64,000 nucleotides of DNA from Epiperipatus broadwayi (GCA_028023455.1 JAQFVV010012530.1:1552001-1616000); one strand, 5' to 3'; counted from the stretch's first letter, positions 23,817 to 36,291 are shown. A program made the numbers and translations. Notes: a model not told the origin generated them from the sequence alone.

Positions 23817-26012
23817 TGTAACGAGCACAGACGTTCGTTACATTGTTTTTTTTTATTTATTAAACATGAAAGTAAATTAAAAAGTTCGCATTTAAAAATT
23901 TTCTTTAAGAATTAAAAATTGAAATTAAATATCATCTTAAACTCGTATATATTAAATCACACAGATAAAAAAAATTATTAAAATAAAACTGTATTAAAAA
24001 TAGAAAAGGTATTTTAAAAACAAAAACTTAAAAAGATTTAGAGATAAAAATATATCTTTGATTTGGAAAACAGGTTAATTAATCAGAAATGGAAATGATT
24101 GTTAATTAGTTAAATGTAAACCAGCCTTGGACATTTAAATGTAAAAACATTGGTCAGATAGGAAAACAATAGAAACTTTTAGCAAATGAAATAAATCCAT
24201 TGGGAAATCGGACCTCAACGAAAAGGATCATCACATCGATGACGTAATGTTAAGTCAATCTTTCAAAGTAATATAAAAGGACAAGTTTGGAAATTATTAG
24301 GGGGTGATTATTAATTATGATTATTACGATGTGACTATAGGTATTAGTACGGAGTTGGAGGTGAAGGAATTGATAGACGCACGGTCAATTCTTTCAGCTG
24401 TTAAAGAAAACAGAAATGAACTATCGTTTCCTACATTGAGGACCAATTGAACTAAAAAACCTTCGAATGAATAAATAAAACAACGGCTAAATGGATACCA
24501 ATCTTAGGACGGTGTGGGAATTCACGTTCATGGCAAGCAACAGATAAAGATGAACTGTTTTAAACCGTAAGAACTTTATAAATAATGAACATTAAATTAA
24601 AATTTTCTATATTTAAATGATTGCAATATGATCCTATCTGACCAAACTAAATTCTTTATTAATAGTGTTATTTGATGTATTTTTTTTCTTATTTATGTAA
24701 AATCTTTTCCATTTATTTATTTTTTATTCTTTAAATTTTTATCATGATTTTTTGGGTTTCGTTAAATTAATTATATAAATGTTAAACTTAAGTCGGGCAT
24801 GAATGGCTGTATAGATTTGTAAAGTTATATTAGGGGAGGGTAATCTTAGGTTATTTGTGTTGTTGTTAGATTGGGTCAATGGATTGGATATATTGATGTA
24901 GTTAGTAGATGCAGTCGGAGATTCGCTATGGGCAGAATCGCCTCATACGCCGCACTCTCCCGTTTTGCCTATGGAAGGAATTATAAGACGCAGAGCGCAG
25001 TTCCTTTCTATGGAGTTTTTTTTTTATTGTTCTTCTCGTTGGATAGAAGTAATATTCCTATCTAATGAGAGTCAATATCTTCTCTTAATCTTTTTGGTGC
25101 TGCCGTATTCTGTATTACATTGAATACATCGATGTATCAGATGGATTGATGCCAGTTTGACTGCGAATTTTAGCCTAAGGTTAAATAGGGATAGAATATT
25201 TTATTTTCAAATGCAAATCTATGTAGTCTATTCATACTCGACACTAAATAAAAATGCATTAAATTTAAGTTGTTTATAGACGTTTGCATGGATTCGTTAT
25301 CGGTTAAGTATGTTTTGGGTTTTCATATTTGATCAAAATATATAGACATTCGATAAATAATGATACCTTACGGTGAGTATCTAAAATGTATTTATTCGGA
25401 TGTCTTTTAAGTTATTGGTGACAATGCAAGTATCTTATGGTGAATACTCAGGGTTACATATAAATTTCCCTCCGCAATTGTCAGTAATCAATAATTTTGT
25501 ATTTTGATCGTTTATGTTTCTTTTGAAATGTTTTTGACCGTGAAATCTATGTAACCGACCTGTATTCAACATTATAAACAAGCTTTTATAAATTTATATG
25601 TGCGAACTTAATTAAAATGTAAAATTATAATATAATAGTAATTAAATGTAAATTAAAGTAAAGTTAAAAATAATGTTAAATGTTAAAATGTAAAACTAAT
25701 ACTAAAATAATTTTAAATCTTATATATATGTGCATAAATAAATGTTTGTACGTTAATTACTGGCAGTGGCTTATTTTATTTATTTTTTTTAATATTGAAA
25801 TATAATTAGATAAGCTATTATATTATTTAATCTCTGCTATTCCACTGAGCTAGTGACATGGGCTAATGACCGGAACCAAAATATTAAAAAAAAAAAAATT
25901 TTTTTTTTTTGACTTATGTATCTGCCTACTTTATAAATTTTTCTAGGTTCAAATACCTAGATGGCGCCCCGTAGTGCAGATTACGTTAAGTCGCCTTCTC
26001 TGGATTGTTACA
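23817..26012 (+). mobile_element. LTR A, 2.2-kb long terminal repeat (TGTAAC...GTTACA) followed by a primer-binding site
   Basis: Starts TGTAACGAG and ends GGATTGTTACA, a perfect 6-bp terminal inverted repeat. Two bases later comes TGGCGCCCAACA (26,015-26,026), the form of a tRNA primer-binding site in Ty3/gypsy-like elements, which sets plus orientation. Aligns by eye with LTR B over its whole length in scattered blocks (for example TTAATTACTGGCAGTGGCTT and TTTATAAATTTTTCTAGGTTC). No internal coding domain follows; an inverted copy of the LTR itself does. Confidence 0.75.
24240..24280 (+). promoter_or_regulatory. Putative LTR A promoter: CRE-like TGACGTAA and TATA box
   Basis: TGACGTAA at 24,240-24,247 is followed 31 bp later by ATATAAAAGG (24,271-24,280). 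LTR B carries the same pair (TGACGTAT, ATATAAAAG) at the equivalent place although the LTRs are otherwise much diverged. Known: LTR promoters use a TATA box about 25-30 bp before the start; TGACGTAA resembles ATF/CREB sites. Activity is inferred only. Confidence 0.5.
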
Positions 26013-26023
26013 ACTGGCGCCCA

Positions 26024-27092
26024 ACATTTTAGATACTCACCGTAAGGTTTCATTATTTATCGAATGTCAATATATTTTGATCAAATATGAAAACCCAAAA
26101 CATACTTAACCGATAACCAATCCATGCAAGCGTCTATAAACAACTTAAATTTAATGCATTTTTATTTAGGGTCAAGTATGAATAGACCACATAGATTTGC
26201 ATTTGAAAATAAAATATTCTATCCCTATTTAACCTTAGGCTAAAATTCGCAGTCAAACTGGCATCAATTCATCTGATACATCGATGTATTCAATGTAATA
26301 CGGAATACGGCAGCACCAAAAAGATTAAGAGAAGATATTGACTTTCATTAGATAGGAATATTACTTCTATCCAACGAGAAGAGCAATAAAAAAAAACTCC
26401 ATAGAAAGGAACTGCGCTCTGCGTCTTATAATTCCTTCCATAGGCAAAACGGGAGAGTGCGGCATATACAGCGATTCTGCCAGTAGCGAATCTCCGACTA
26501 CATCTACTAACTACATCAATATATCCAATCCATTGACCCCATTTAACAACGACACAAATAACCTAAGATTACCCTCCCCTAATATAACTTTACAAATCTA
26601 TACAGCCATTCACGCCCGACTTAAGTTTAACATTTATATAATTAAATTAACGAAAAACAAAAAAAAATCATGATAAAAACTTAAAGAACAAAAAATAAAT
26701 AAATGGAAATGATTTTACACAAATAAATAAAAAAATACATCAAATAACATTTTAACTACTTTAGTCAGATAGGAAACTAATGCAATTATTTTAAATACGA
26801 AAAGTTTTTAATTTAATGTTCATTAATTGTAAAGTTCTTACGGTTTTAAACAGTTCATCTTTATCTGTCATTTGTAAGTTTGAACGGGAATTCCCACGCC
26901 GTCCTGAAGGTATTGGTATACATTTAGCCGATGTTTTATTTATTCATTCGAAGGTTTTTTAATTTAATTGGTCCTCAATGTATGAAACGATAGTTCATTT
27001 CTCCTTTCTTTAACAGCTGAAAGAATTGACCATGCGTCTGTCAATTCCTTCACCTCCAACTCCATACTACCACATAGTCACATCGTAATAAT
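26024..27092 (-). repeat. Inverted copy of LTR A positions 24,320-25,389
   Basis: The 1,069-bp segment is the reverse complement of 24,320-25,389 with few differences, starting ACATTTTAGATACTCACC immediately after the primer-binding-site core TGGCGCCCA and ending at ATCGTAATAAT. The loop between the arms is 634 bp (the 3' part of LTR A). High similarity means the duplication is recent compared with the divergence between LTR A and LTR B. Confidence 0.85.
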
Positions 27093-27944
27093 GAAGCGTG
27101 TTTAGCATACAGGGCAACGTGCCCAACTGAATGCATGACCCCAAAGAGGCAGTCATATCGTTGAAATGGTGGCAGATGTATTTCCTGCGCCATTGACCCC
27201 TTCTAGCTCTATGGACAGGGATTTATAAGACGGCAGAAAGACCGCTTTCCCCCATACGTAGCACTCTTTAAAATAAAAAAAAATTATATATATGATTCCT
27301 TAGTCTAACAGATGCCCTTTCCTGATCTAGACTCTGATCATTTCCTTCAAATAATATCACGCCGTCAGATGCTCATTCCTGTCGGCGTAGTTTTATGCTA
27401 GCATCTTCATATTGCATTGGTTGCAAATATATATCTGGAAGCTGACATTGGGTTGGCTACGAACTTTTAGTCTGAGACTGAATGAATGTTTTGATAAGTT
27501 TTAAGTGAAAAAAAATCTATGTAGACTATCTATGCTCGTCATGCTAAAGTAAAATATAATTTAAATATCCATCTGTGCGATCTATTGAAAATAGTAATTT
27601 AAATTTTAAAAAAAATATTAATGTTAAAACCTAAAAATAAATTTATTCCTCAATTTTAATTGTGCGTTAATAAAAATCTATTTGTGTGTTAATTACTGGC
27701 AGTGGCTTATTTTATTTTATTGTTATAAATATTTAATATATATACTTTGAGAATAGAAATCTATTGAAACTTATGTTTAAAATCTCTGCTACTCTATGAG
27801 CTAGTGACTAGGGCTGACGGCCGTGATCTTAACAGCACGTATCTGTCGACTTTATAAATTTTCTAGGTTCAAAGTAGCCTAGTGGCGCTCTGTCGGCAGA
27901 TGCGGTAAGACTGGAAACGTCATCATCATCCCCGACCGTTAAAG
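27093..27944 (+). mobile_element. 3' part of a B-type LTR joined to the inverted arm
   Basis: 27,093-27,902 matches LTR B 29,611-30,425 almost perfectly. It continues with about 42 bases resembling an LTR end (ACCGTTAAAG) and then TGGCTGCCCAGCG (27,945-27,957), a variant primer-binding site. Thus a full 3' LTR end with PBS survives, but its 5' part is replaced by the inverted LTR A arm. The 500 bp after it (to 28,460) contains no recognisable internal domain. Confidence 0.75.
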
Positions 27945-28460
27945 TGGCTGCCCAGCGTGTGGCCTGACGTTTAATAAACCACGAGTACCTTGAAAATTAA
28001 GCCAGTAATATTTTTTTCTGAAATCAGAATATATTTTTTGTATTATATAGTTATAAACTTGAATTTTGTGTAAAAAGTACTGCCAGTAAGAAAATTGCGC
28101 ATATGTAGAAATAAATGCGAGGAATAAAACATAATAATTTATAAATCATAATTTAATTAAAAAAAAAAAAAAAAAGTCTAAAATCACGTAACATCTTTGA
28201 CTTGCCTAAGTTAATAATGAAATGTAGGGGAAAGGGAACTATTGAGGGAGGAGGTGTAATCTCAGCTGGGGTGAAAAGGAAAGAATAGTCAGCATTTTTT
28301 CTTGTAATTACTAACCAAAGTTATGTCTTTTCATTAATAACCAAAGTTTTGTCTTTTCAAAAAAAAATTAGTATAATCAATTTGTGTAACGTCATTACTA
28401 ACACTAAGTAAATTCTTTTTTTTTTTTAATGTTTTGTTTTTTTGAGGAAGTTTACTGATA

Positions 28461-30447
28461 TGTAACGGAATATAATATGCCGTCACATTATTTTACAATT
28501 AAAATGAAAGATCACAAATAAAAATTGATTTATTAAAAAGAAAGAAAACTTAACTTAAAAACTGAAATTTAAAAACTGTTTAACGTATATATAGATCGCA
28601 TGATGGACAACTTTAAAAACTATTTTAAAAAATAGTTTTATTTGAAAGTAATTTTTTTTGTAAAAAAGTAAAAGATATAAAGATTTGATATTTTTGGAAA
28701 TAGAAATAATGTTGATTTCTATAATCTTAGAAAATGGAAATGATTGTTTTATTAATTAAATGATTGTTCGAAAACAAGCTAGCCCTTGAGGCATTTAAAA
28801 TAAATTAAAGGGTCAGATAAGAGAGTACAAAGAAATTAAATGACCAATGCAAACACCAGAAATTCAGCACGGACCGTAACTGAAACACCAGAGGATTAGT
28901 GACGTATTGCCGATTGAATCCTAAGATCAAATGATAAGAGGCTAAGAAAAATATAAAAGCCAAATGATTATTATAATTGTTATCTGAGAGCTGACTATGA
29001 ATATGTCGTTATAACTAGCTATATTGCAGATTTTCACGATGTGGAAGTCTGCAATAAAATTAGATTTTCCGGACAACCAGCTGAGACCTCCCTATGCCAG
29101 TTAGGGACCAAAAAGAAATGGCAAGTGGCGGCTTCGTTTTTAAAAGGGAAGAACAAACAATCTATATAAGTGATCACGAAGATGAACCTCAGAATCTGTA
29201 AAGTATAAACTTTTGCCAATTGAACTTTCTTTTAAATAATTACCGTATAACATCAATAAGTAATCAATCCAAAAAAAAAAAAAGTAATATAAATGAATGT
29301 ACTCTTATCTGACCAAGAATAGAACTCTAAATCAATTATAAATATTTGTTTTTATATACGTTTGCTATTTCAATCATTTCCATTTTTTTAATTTAATTAT
29401 TTATGTTTGTGTTTAACTAGGTTATTTATTTCTATCTGTTAAATAAAATGTATTAAATTAAAGTTGGGTGTAGATAGCTGCATGGATAAAGAGTAATAAC
29501 TGTTTAAATTCATTTATGTTTAATTTAAAGGATTCTGTGTCGGGCTATTTGTTTCGTAGTTAGGGCAATGCTTGTGGAAGGATATATGGGTGTTTATATT
29601 AATGTAATGTGAAGCGTGTTTAGCATACAGGGCAACGTGCCCAACTGAATGCATGACCCCAAAGAGGCAGTCATATCGTTGAAATGGTGGCAGATGTATT
29701 TCCTGCGCCATTGACCCCTTCTAGCTCTATGGACAGGGATTTATAAGACGGCAGAAAGACCGCCTTCCCCCATACGTAGCACTCTTTAAAATAAAAAAAA
29801 AATTATATATATGATTCCTTAGTCTAACAGATGCCCTTTCCTGATCTAGACTCTGATCATTTCCTTCAAATAATATCACGCCGTCAGATGCCCATTCCTG
29901 TCGGCGTGGTTTTATGCTAGCATCTTCATATTGCATTAGTTGCAAATATATATCTGGAAGCTGACATTGAGTTGGCTGCGAACTTTTAGTCTGAGACTGA
30001 ATGAATGTTTTGATAAGTTTTAAGTGAAAAAAAATCTATGTAGACTATCTATGCTCGTCATGCTAAAGTAAAATATAATTTAAATATCCATCTGTGCGAT
30101 CTATTGAAAATAGTAATTTAAATTTTAAAAAAAATATTAATGTTAAAACCTAAAAATAAATTTATTCCTCAATTTTAAATGTGCGTTAATAAAAATCTAT
30201 TTGTGTGTTAATTACTGGCAGTGGCTTATTTTATTTTATTGTTATAAATATTTAATATATATACTTTGAGAATAGAAATCTATTGAAACTTATAAATGTT
30301 TAAAATCTCTGCTACTCTATGAGCTAGTGACTAGGGCTGACGGCCGTGATTTTAACAGCACGTATCTGTCGACTTTATAAATTTTCTAGGTTCAAGGTAG
30401 CCTAGTGGCGCTCTGTCGGCAGATGAGTGTTGAGTTCCATTGTTACA
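28461..30447 (+). mobile_element. LTR B, apparently a solo LTR with 4-bp target duplication
   Basis: Starts TGTAACGGA and ends CCATTGTTACA (6-bp terminal inverted repeat), about 1,987 bp. The bases just outside are GATA on both sides (28,457-28,460 and 30,448-30,451), as expected for a target-site duplication. No primer-binding site or polypurine tract lies outside it, so it looks like a solo LTR left by LTR-LTR recombination. It interrupts a region that, to the right, reads as an older antisense gag. Confidence 0.75.
28900..28960 (+). promoter_or_regulatory. Putative LTR B promoter: TGACGTAT and TATA box
   Basis: TGACGTAT at 28,900-28,907 and ATATAAAAGC at 28,951-28,960, in the same order and about the same distance from the LTR start (near 490 bp) as in LTR A (near 454 bp). 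Conservation of this pair between diverged LTRs supports a promoter role. Confidence 0.45.
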
Positions 30448-30449
30448 GA

Positions 30450-31200
30450 TATATCATTCATATGTTTAAAAGCAGAGTCAATACTTCTCACATTTATTAT
30501 ACAGGTATTTTGTTTCTTAGATTTAAAATTGCTTTTTGGTTTTTTGAAATGGGACTCATCCACCCATTCTGTTATTAGCAGCTTGTTATTTTCATCTAAA
30601 ACAAGCAGTTTTTATGTGGCAACATGCTTGCAATATGTACACACTGTATACCGATGTGGACATTGTGTGCGTGTATCAATTGATCACATCTATAACAACA
30701 CTTTTCACTCATTATTGTTGACTAATATGAACGATGACTTTTACTGCCAGCTGGATGTTTGACCGACCCAGTTTTCTGCTCAACCGTTTGAATGCTACAA
30801 TTCATTTTTTTTCAATGGATTTGTTTGACTAACTGTTGATTCCACTAAAAATCCTTCAGAAACAGTGGAATCAAATGTTATGTCTGAGTCTATTAGGAGT
30901 TTTATCCTAAGTCTATGGTTTCTCATTTCACAGATAAAATGATCTCACAGAGCTTTGTTAAGGAAGTCTTTGAAATGCATTTTAAAACTTTTTTTTTTTA
31001 AAGTTAATAGCAAAGTCTCTATCTTTTCCCCTTTTCCTTGTGTACATAAATTGAAATGGTATCTCTGCATTATCATTAGGATTTTGAAGTGAAAAAGTTA
31101 ATTAGTAGAGACAATGCATTGTCAAAATCAAGGTCAGCCAGAAGCAAAGAAGTTATTTGGGCTTTAAGGACTTTGTAAATATAGCAATAGACCTGAATGT
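30450..31200 (-). pseudogene. Ty3/gypsy-like gag to protease remnant, antisense to LTR B
   Basis: On the minus strand, in order and across stops and frameshifts: a capsid C-terminal pattern (DHFICEMRNHRLRIKLL, then DSDITF), a Cys/His zinc-knuckle-like stretch starting CYRCD, and an open segment LLIEWVDESHF ... CIINVRSID. Known: Gag of K02A2.6-type gypsy elements has 'LRDRxVCGxRNxxIQxxLLxExDLT', CCHC knuckles starting CYRCG, then a linker into the protease. The order and spacing fit. The remnant is broken, and LTR B cuts it at the 3' side. Confidence 0.6.
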
Positions 31201-31384
31201 GACTAATTTTAATTCACATTTTATTATTTTACTAGCCTGCAAATAAAAGATTACTCAATCTTTATAGCTTTGCCAATTCGCCAGATCGAATTTTTCAATT
31301 GAGCCAAGTTTTGACATTTTTATTTTTTTCCTTTTTATTTCATGAGAGAAAAAATTTTAATTTTATTTGTGAGAGTAACTACTC

Positions 31385-32110
31385 AAATTGATATTTAATC
31401 TTCATTTACAAATTACTGTTTGTATTCACATTCGAATATCAGCCTTTCAAGCTAATTGTGCAAACGCTTTGCGAGTGTTAATAATAAATGAATACTTTCT
31501 CACCAATACAAGATATAGTATTTATGCAGGAATAAAAGGAATCCTCTTATCCCTACAACTCAAATATTTATATATGAGCAAATCTGAAGTACTGGCAAAG
31601 AAAGCGTGACAATAGAACAGTCACTTTAAATTACTCTATACGATGTCTGAATAAATGACGTCGATGAAATTGTCTAGAATATACTAAACGTTATTCCAAC
31701 TGAAACTTAATCATATATAAATAAGCATTTATTTTATATAGCATCTGTATATAATTGTATTTACATTCGAATATCAGTCTTTCAAGCTAATTGTGCAAAC
31801 ACTTTGCGAGTGTTAATAATAAATGAATACTTTCTCACCAATACAAGATATAGTATTTATGCAGGAATAAAAGGAATCCTCTTATCCCTACAATTCAAAT
31901 ATTTATATATGAGCAAATCTGAAGTACTGGCAAAGAAAGCGTGACGATAAGAGGATTCCTTTTATTCCTGCATAAATACTATACCTTGTATTGGTGAGAA
32001 AGTATTCATTTATTATTAACACTCGCAAAGCGTTTGCACAATTAGCTTGAAAGGCTGATATTCGAATGTAAATACAATTGTATACAGACGCTATATAAAA
32101 TAAATGCTTA
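31385..32110. repeat. Rep3 foldback repeat, locus 1 (two direct copies plus an inverted copy)
   Basis: A block with TCAGCCTTTCAAGCTAATTG, GCGAGTGTTAATAATAAATG and TATTTATGCAGGAATAAAAG occurs at about 31,420-31,610, again at about 31,765-31,944 with nearly no change, and in reverse complement at about 31,943-32,075. The spacer carries TAAATAAGCATTTATTTTAT, the sequence that ends the related units at 46.8-47.9 kb. No coding capacity is convincing. Confidence 0.8.
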
Positions 32111-32382
32111 AATTACTGTTTGTGTAACTTTCAGTCTTTGATTCAAGACAAAATTGAACAATCTACTGGGGAGAGTTTCTGTCTTTATTAAGAAGAGTAA
32201 CCACTCTCTTTTGATTTTAAACAATTATATCGACAGATCAATAACATTCACTGTCAGTTTTTTTTGATTAATGCCAAAATCTAATGACCAGCGAAGGCAA
32301 GATTTTGTTGTGTTGAAACTTTTTTTTTTCCCAATCGTGGGGGAAAAAAAATTTATTTATTAACTGTGGCAATTGTTATGTT

Positions 32383-33096
32383 TAATCTGGATTATATATG
32401 TGATTTAATAATCACAGACTCATGTCAATATAAACATGTGCAAATACATTTCTAATATTATATTTATTACAGAATATGAAAATAAATACTACAACATATT
32501 TACAATAATTATACTCTGCCTACTGTTGTTGTTGAGATATAGCTCCTAGTTCTGGATGACCTATGGAAGCAGGTACTGCAATTGCCCTTATAAGTTGCCC
32601 TACCACTTCCAGCTGTATTGTGGTCAGTCTGCCTTGTAAGTAGATTCATGACAATTCTAGCTGTACTATGATAGCTTACTTCATGACAATGTTTGGTTGT
32701 TCTATCAGCTTTCAGTCTTGAATGTGGATTTGTCTCACTGTGTCAACTGTTTAGCTTTAATAGCTATTGTCTGGAGTAAATGTATACTGTCTTTCAAGTT
32801 TGACAGTAGTTCTCTGGAGAACGTATATACTGCAGTTCAGGTTTAACAGTAAAACTCTGGAGAACGTATAAATTGCAGTTCAGGTTTGACAATAGATATC
32901 TGACCTTGAGACTAACTATTTATTGCTAGATCCTCATCGTTAATGAAAATATTCGGATTCAGTGAGCATCACTGCCTATTGGCTCATTCTTGCCATTGGG
33001 TATGTGTTATCTATACACATAGATTCATGATGATGAATGCTCAATCCAATCTAGATAAGATGGAATCTGGACTAGTCCATTATTTGAAGGCAAGAT
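32383..33096. repeat. Second copy of the 22.4-23.1 kb dispersed repeat
   Basis: Aligns in the same orientation with 22,395-23,125 from TATGTTTAATCTGGATTATA to TTTGAAGGCAAGAT, with perhaps one difference in ten. Right after it (33,098-33,170) is a piece related to the short Rep4 repeat (GAATTATCTTACTAGCAT, TTTGTTCCATGAATAAT). Confidence 0.75.
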
Positions 33097-33328
33097 GAGA
33101 TATGACAGTTTATGAATTATCTTACTAGCATATTCAGATTTATTTGTTCCATGAATAATTTTATAAATATATATAGAAAAAAAAAGAAAACAAGTGTGAA
33201 TATAAATTATATATCATCATAAACCATGGGTAAACTAAAGGAAAATCACTCCCCCTCAAGTAATGTTTAACTGAAATTAAAGCTATATTGAAAACTATTA
33301 ACTGGTTAAAAATAATAAAACAACTTAC

Positions 33329-33412
33329 TTCCACATCTTCAACTGAACTGATTACAAATTTCGAGAGGTCGGATACATAAGGTCCAATAATGGGGTGCTC
33401 TCTTACTCTCAG
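33329..33412 (-). CDS. KIF14: KIF14-like exon 5: LRVREHPIIGPYV segment (residues 370-397)
   Basis: 84 bp, 28 codons, phase 0 both ends, acceptor AATTTCAG and donor GTAAGT. It encodes LRVREHPIIGPYVSDLSKF, the 'LRVREHP-GPYV' motif typical of kinesin-3/KIF14 motors just before the microtubule-binding helices. The next intron downstream is the 18.3-kb one that holds most of the transposon debris. Confidence 0.93.
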
Positions 33413-33599
33413 CTGAAATTAAGTTCAATATTTAATATTATTAAAGTTTTTAGGATAAAATAGATAATAAATAAATTTAAATATAAAATTATTTTATTGA
33501 CTTTTAAATATTATATGAAACATGTTACACAAAATTAGATTAATTTAAATTGTTAAATGCTTGATTTTAAAACAATAATTTTATTAGGCAGTGGAGTAC

Positions 33600-34300
33600 G
33601 TCAATAGAGTGGAAACTGCAATGTCCCAATAGTATTATTTAGATACTCATCAGAAGAGCATCAATAATTTTAGATAAATTAACACAAGTTTAGTAACAAA
33701 TAATTTAATTAACAATAATAAATATTAATAAATAAGAATAAATAATTTGAAATGCCATAAGAAATAGATATGGTCTATTATTAATCTTCAAGATTTGTGT
33801 TTCACTTCTCATACCTCCATGATAATATTATAAGCAACATTATGTTTTACTTACCAAATCTTTTACACACATGCTTGTTAATGTTATAAGTATGTGTGCG
33901 TGTATATGCTTTGTGAAACATTTATGCATCTGGAAATTCAATATTTTACTTTAGCCGACAATCTGTTATTGAAATAAACTAATCGTATTCTCTACAAAGT
34001 TTTATTTATTCTTACTTAGCACACATACTTTTTATGCATTAATTAGCCATCTCTCTGCCAAATCCTAGTTTTAGAGGTTTTTTTATTGAATCTGATCTTT
34101 TGTATATAAATGATTAATTTACATAATAGTCTGTTTATAATACTTGCAAATTATTAATATTAGCATATGTAGATTTTTTCTAGAGTATATTAAAATTAAA
34201 GTAATTAATTTAGAAACAGTCTGTAAATATTGACATAATTATGAAATCCATTTTATTCACAATCCATATCTGTATATGTACACAGACATTCCATAAACAT
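33600..34300 (-). repeat. Dispersed repeat, inverted relative to 61.68-62.74 kb
   Basis: The reverse complement of this stretch matches 61,680-62,740: GATGCTCTTC with TATCTAA, the AAAGTAAAATATTGAAT block, CCATCTCTCTGCCAAATCCTA and CTACATATGCTAATATTAAT all recur in order. The other copy is interrupted by a Rep2 fragment and A-rich additions. The element is unclassified. Confidence 0.7.
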
Positions 34301-34374
34301 ACCAAATTCCAAAGATAGAGGGATGCTTATATATATTTTATTACATTTAGATGAAAAATAAAAATTGTTAAACC

Positions 34375-34460
34375 ATCAAACATCACATGCTGCATCCATT
34401 GATTACTCTGGCTTGTACTGAGTGGTGCTACTGTATGGAGAGTTTTGCCTCTAAGAAAAA
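34375..34460 (-). repeat. Rep1 fragment
   Basis: CATCCATTGATTACTCTGGC followed by TTGTACTGAGTGGTGCTACT and GGAGAGTTTTGCC is the terminal part of Rep1 in reverse orientation. Very short similar fragments lie at 61,862-61,885 and 63,540-63,565. Confidence 0.75.
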
Positions 34461-36291
34461 CTGTTTTATGTAAAAGTATGGTAAAACAACCTTTTGCCAA
34501 CCCACAGCAAGGCAACAGCTTTTTAACAGCCCTCATAAAGGAACTCTGAAGGAGAAGGCAGATCTCATAAGACTCACTAATTGTCAGGTGGTGAGGATTT
34601 AAGTATTTATCCATTATTTTTACCCTAGCTAAAGATAACTAAATACCCATTTAGATATCTGAATTTTCATTTACCGACCAGCATTGGACAGTTAGTACTA
34701 GTTCACTCCAAGGCAAAGGCCTCTCCAATAACTTCACATAGAAAAACAGTGAAAATAAAAACAGTACTGACTAGGGTGGCCAATTGACTGTTAAGATTTA
34801 AATACTGAGTTGACTCTTTATTTAAAAAGAGCAAGATAGTTATTTATCAACATGGCATTGGATGGTTATTTGGAGTGGTCAAGCACCAGTGATCTGAAAA
34901 TAAAATCCACGCATAGTGAAAAATTTCTCAAATTTCCTCAACCCAAATTCAAACCCACATCAGAAGCAAATCAGGAAGATGTGCTATCATTATACCATGA
35001 AGCTCTTCAAATTTTTTTATGTACATATAAAACACAATAAGAATCCTAACTTTATTTATAATAGTGATTTGTCTGCTGCACCAAACTGTGTCAAATAGTC
35101 AGCAAAATTGTCAGACTAAGAAATATTAAAGAAATTATTAACTAAAATAAAATAGTTTTTCCAGTTTTTAAAATATATATTCAAAAAAGATAAAATGTAT
35201 CAAGCAAAATATCCATTCTATGTGTCATAGCAACATTAGTGATACTGAGTCACAATATACACCATATCTAATTAAAAAAACAAATAAATTTAATCTATAA
35301 AACCTACCAACCGTTATTACAACAAAACTTAACAAGTCATTTACACTTTTATTTAACGAAAAATAATATTTGGCAAATGGAACCACACTTGCTTCTTTAC
35401 AGATTCCTAATAATTCAAAAGGAGAACTTATTTTCCTGCCATTTCCATTTATAAAAGTGCTATTATTTTCTATAAATTTTGGACCAGATTTAAAAGAGAC
35501 TCCAAAAGACAGAATTTAAATTGAGATGTGTAAGATGGCTTTGGAAACTCAAGTTGAGTAGACTCTTTCTGACACACATTTTCATATTGAAATGATTTGA
35601 ATCACAACATTTTTATATATAGATATTTTTTCTCAATAAAGGTTTTTTTTTTTTTAAAAAAAAAAAAGAAGAAAATAGTACTGAAGAATCTTAAGTAAGT
35701 TATACCGGTACCAAGATATAAACCTAAAGCTCGGCAGAAATAAATAAAAAAAATGACTATCCAAAATAATATCAGAGCTAGAATATACCATTTGTTATTG
35801 AACAATCCATATTATAGCAGAGAAATTATATAAATCAGTATCTATTACCATCCTAAATCATGAGCAGAAAAATGTTTTAATGGAGCCTTACATAAGTAAA
35901 AAATAGAAAAATATTACAGACCAATAAATATTGTATTACTTAATACAAAAATATTTAATCATCAACATTTTATTGCATTCCTCAGTAAAGCATATATATT
36001 ACAGGGAATATTTATAATCCATAACTATATATATGTTACACTGAAAAGCGCAGTCAAATAAAACCTCCATGTATTAAATAATGTAGTATTTATTGGCGTA
36101 AATTTTTTTTCAGTTTTAATGATTTATTTACATTCAAAAAGCAACCTATTGTGAAAACATTCATTTCCATTTAATTATAAAACTGTACAAACATTATCAT
36201 TCATTACATCTGATTTTACTCATTCTAATGTACATTTTAATGTAATATATAAAGTTACATAAAGTAATAATCAAAATAAAATAGAACTCAC

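Larger units (their letters stand above)
15036..33328 (-). other. 18.3-kb KIF14 intron filled with transposon debris
   Basis: The largest intron of the gene, between exons 5 and 6. Its named contents are listed separately. The unassigned parts are about 15.7-16.27 kb, 17.8-19.85 kb, 20.22-20.88 kb, 21.56-21.97 kb, 23.13-23.81 kb and 27.96-28.46 kb, in which I see AT-rich sequence and no gene. Confidence 0.8.
33413..36291 (-). other. 2.9-kb KIF14 intron
   Basis: Between exons 4 and 5. It holds the 33.6-34.3 kb repeat and a Rep1 fragment at 34,375-34,460. From 34.6 to 36.3 kb I see only AT-rich sequence, including a T/A run at 35,641-35,668. Confidence 0.8.

Noticed and set aside
30427-30762. 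Plus-strand open frame of 111 codons
   Set aside because: It is the complement of a minus-strand segment with gypsy Gag and zinc-knuckle features, and its start lies inside LTR B.
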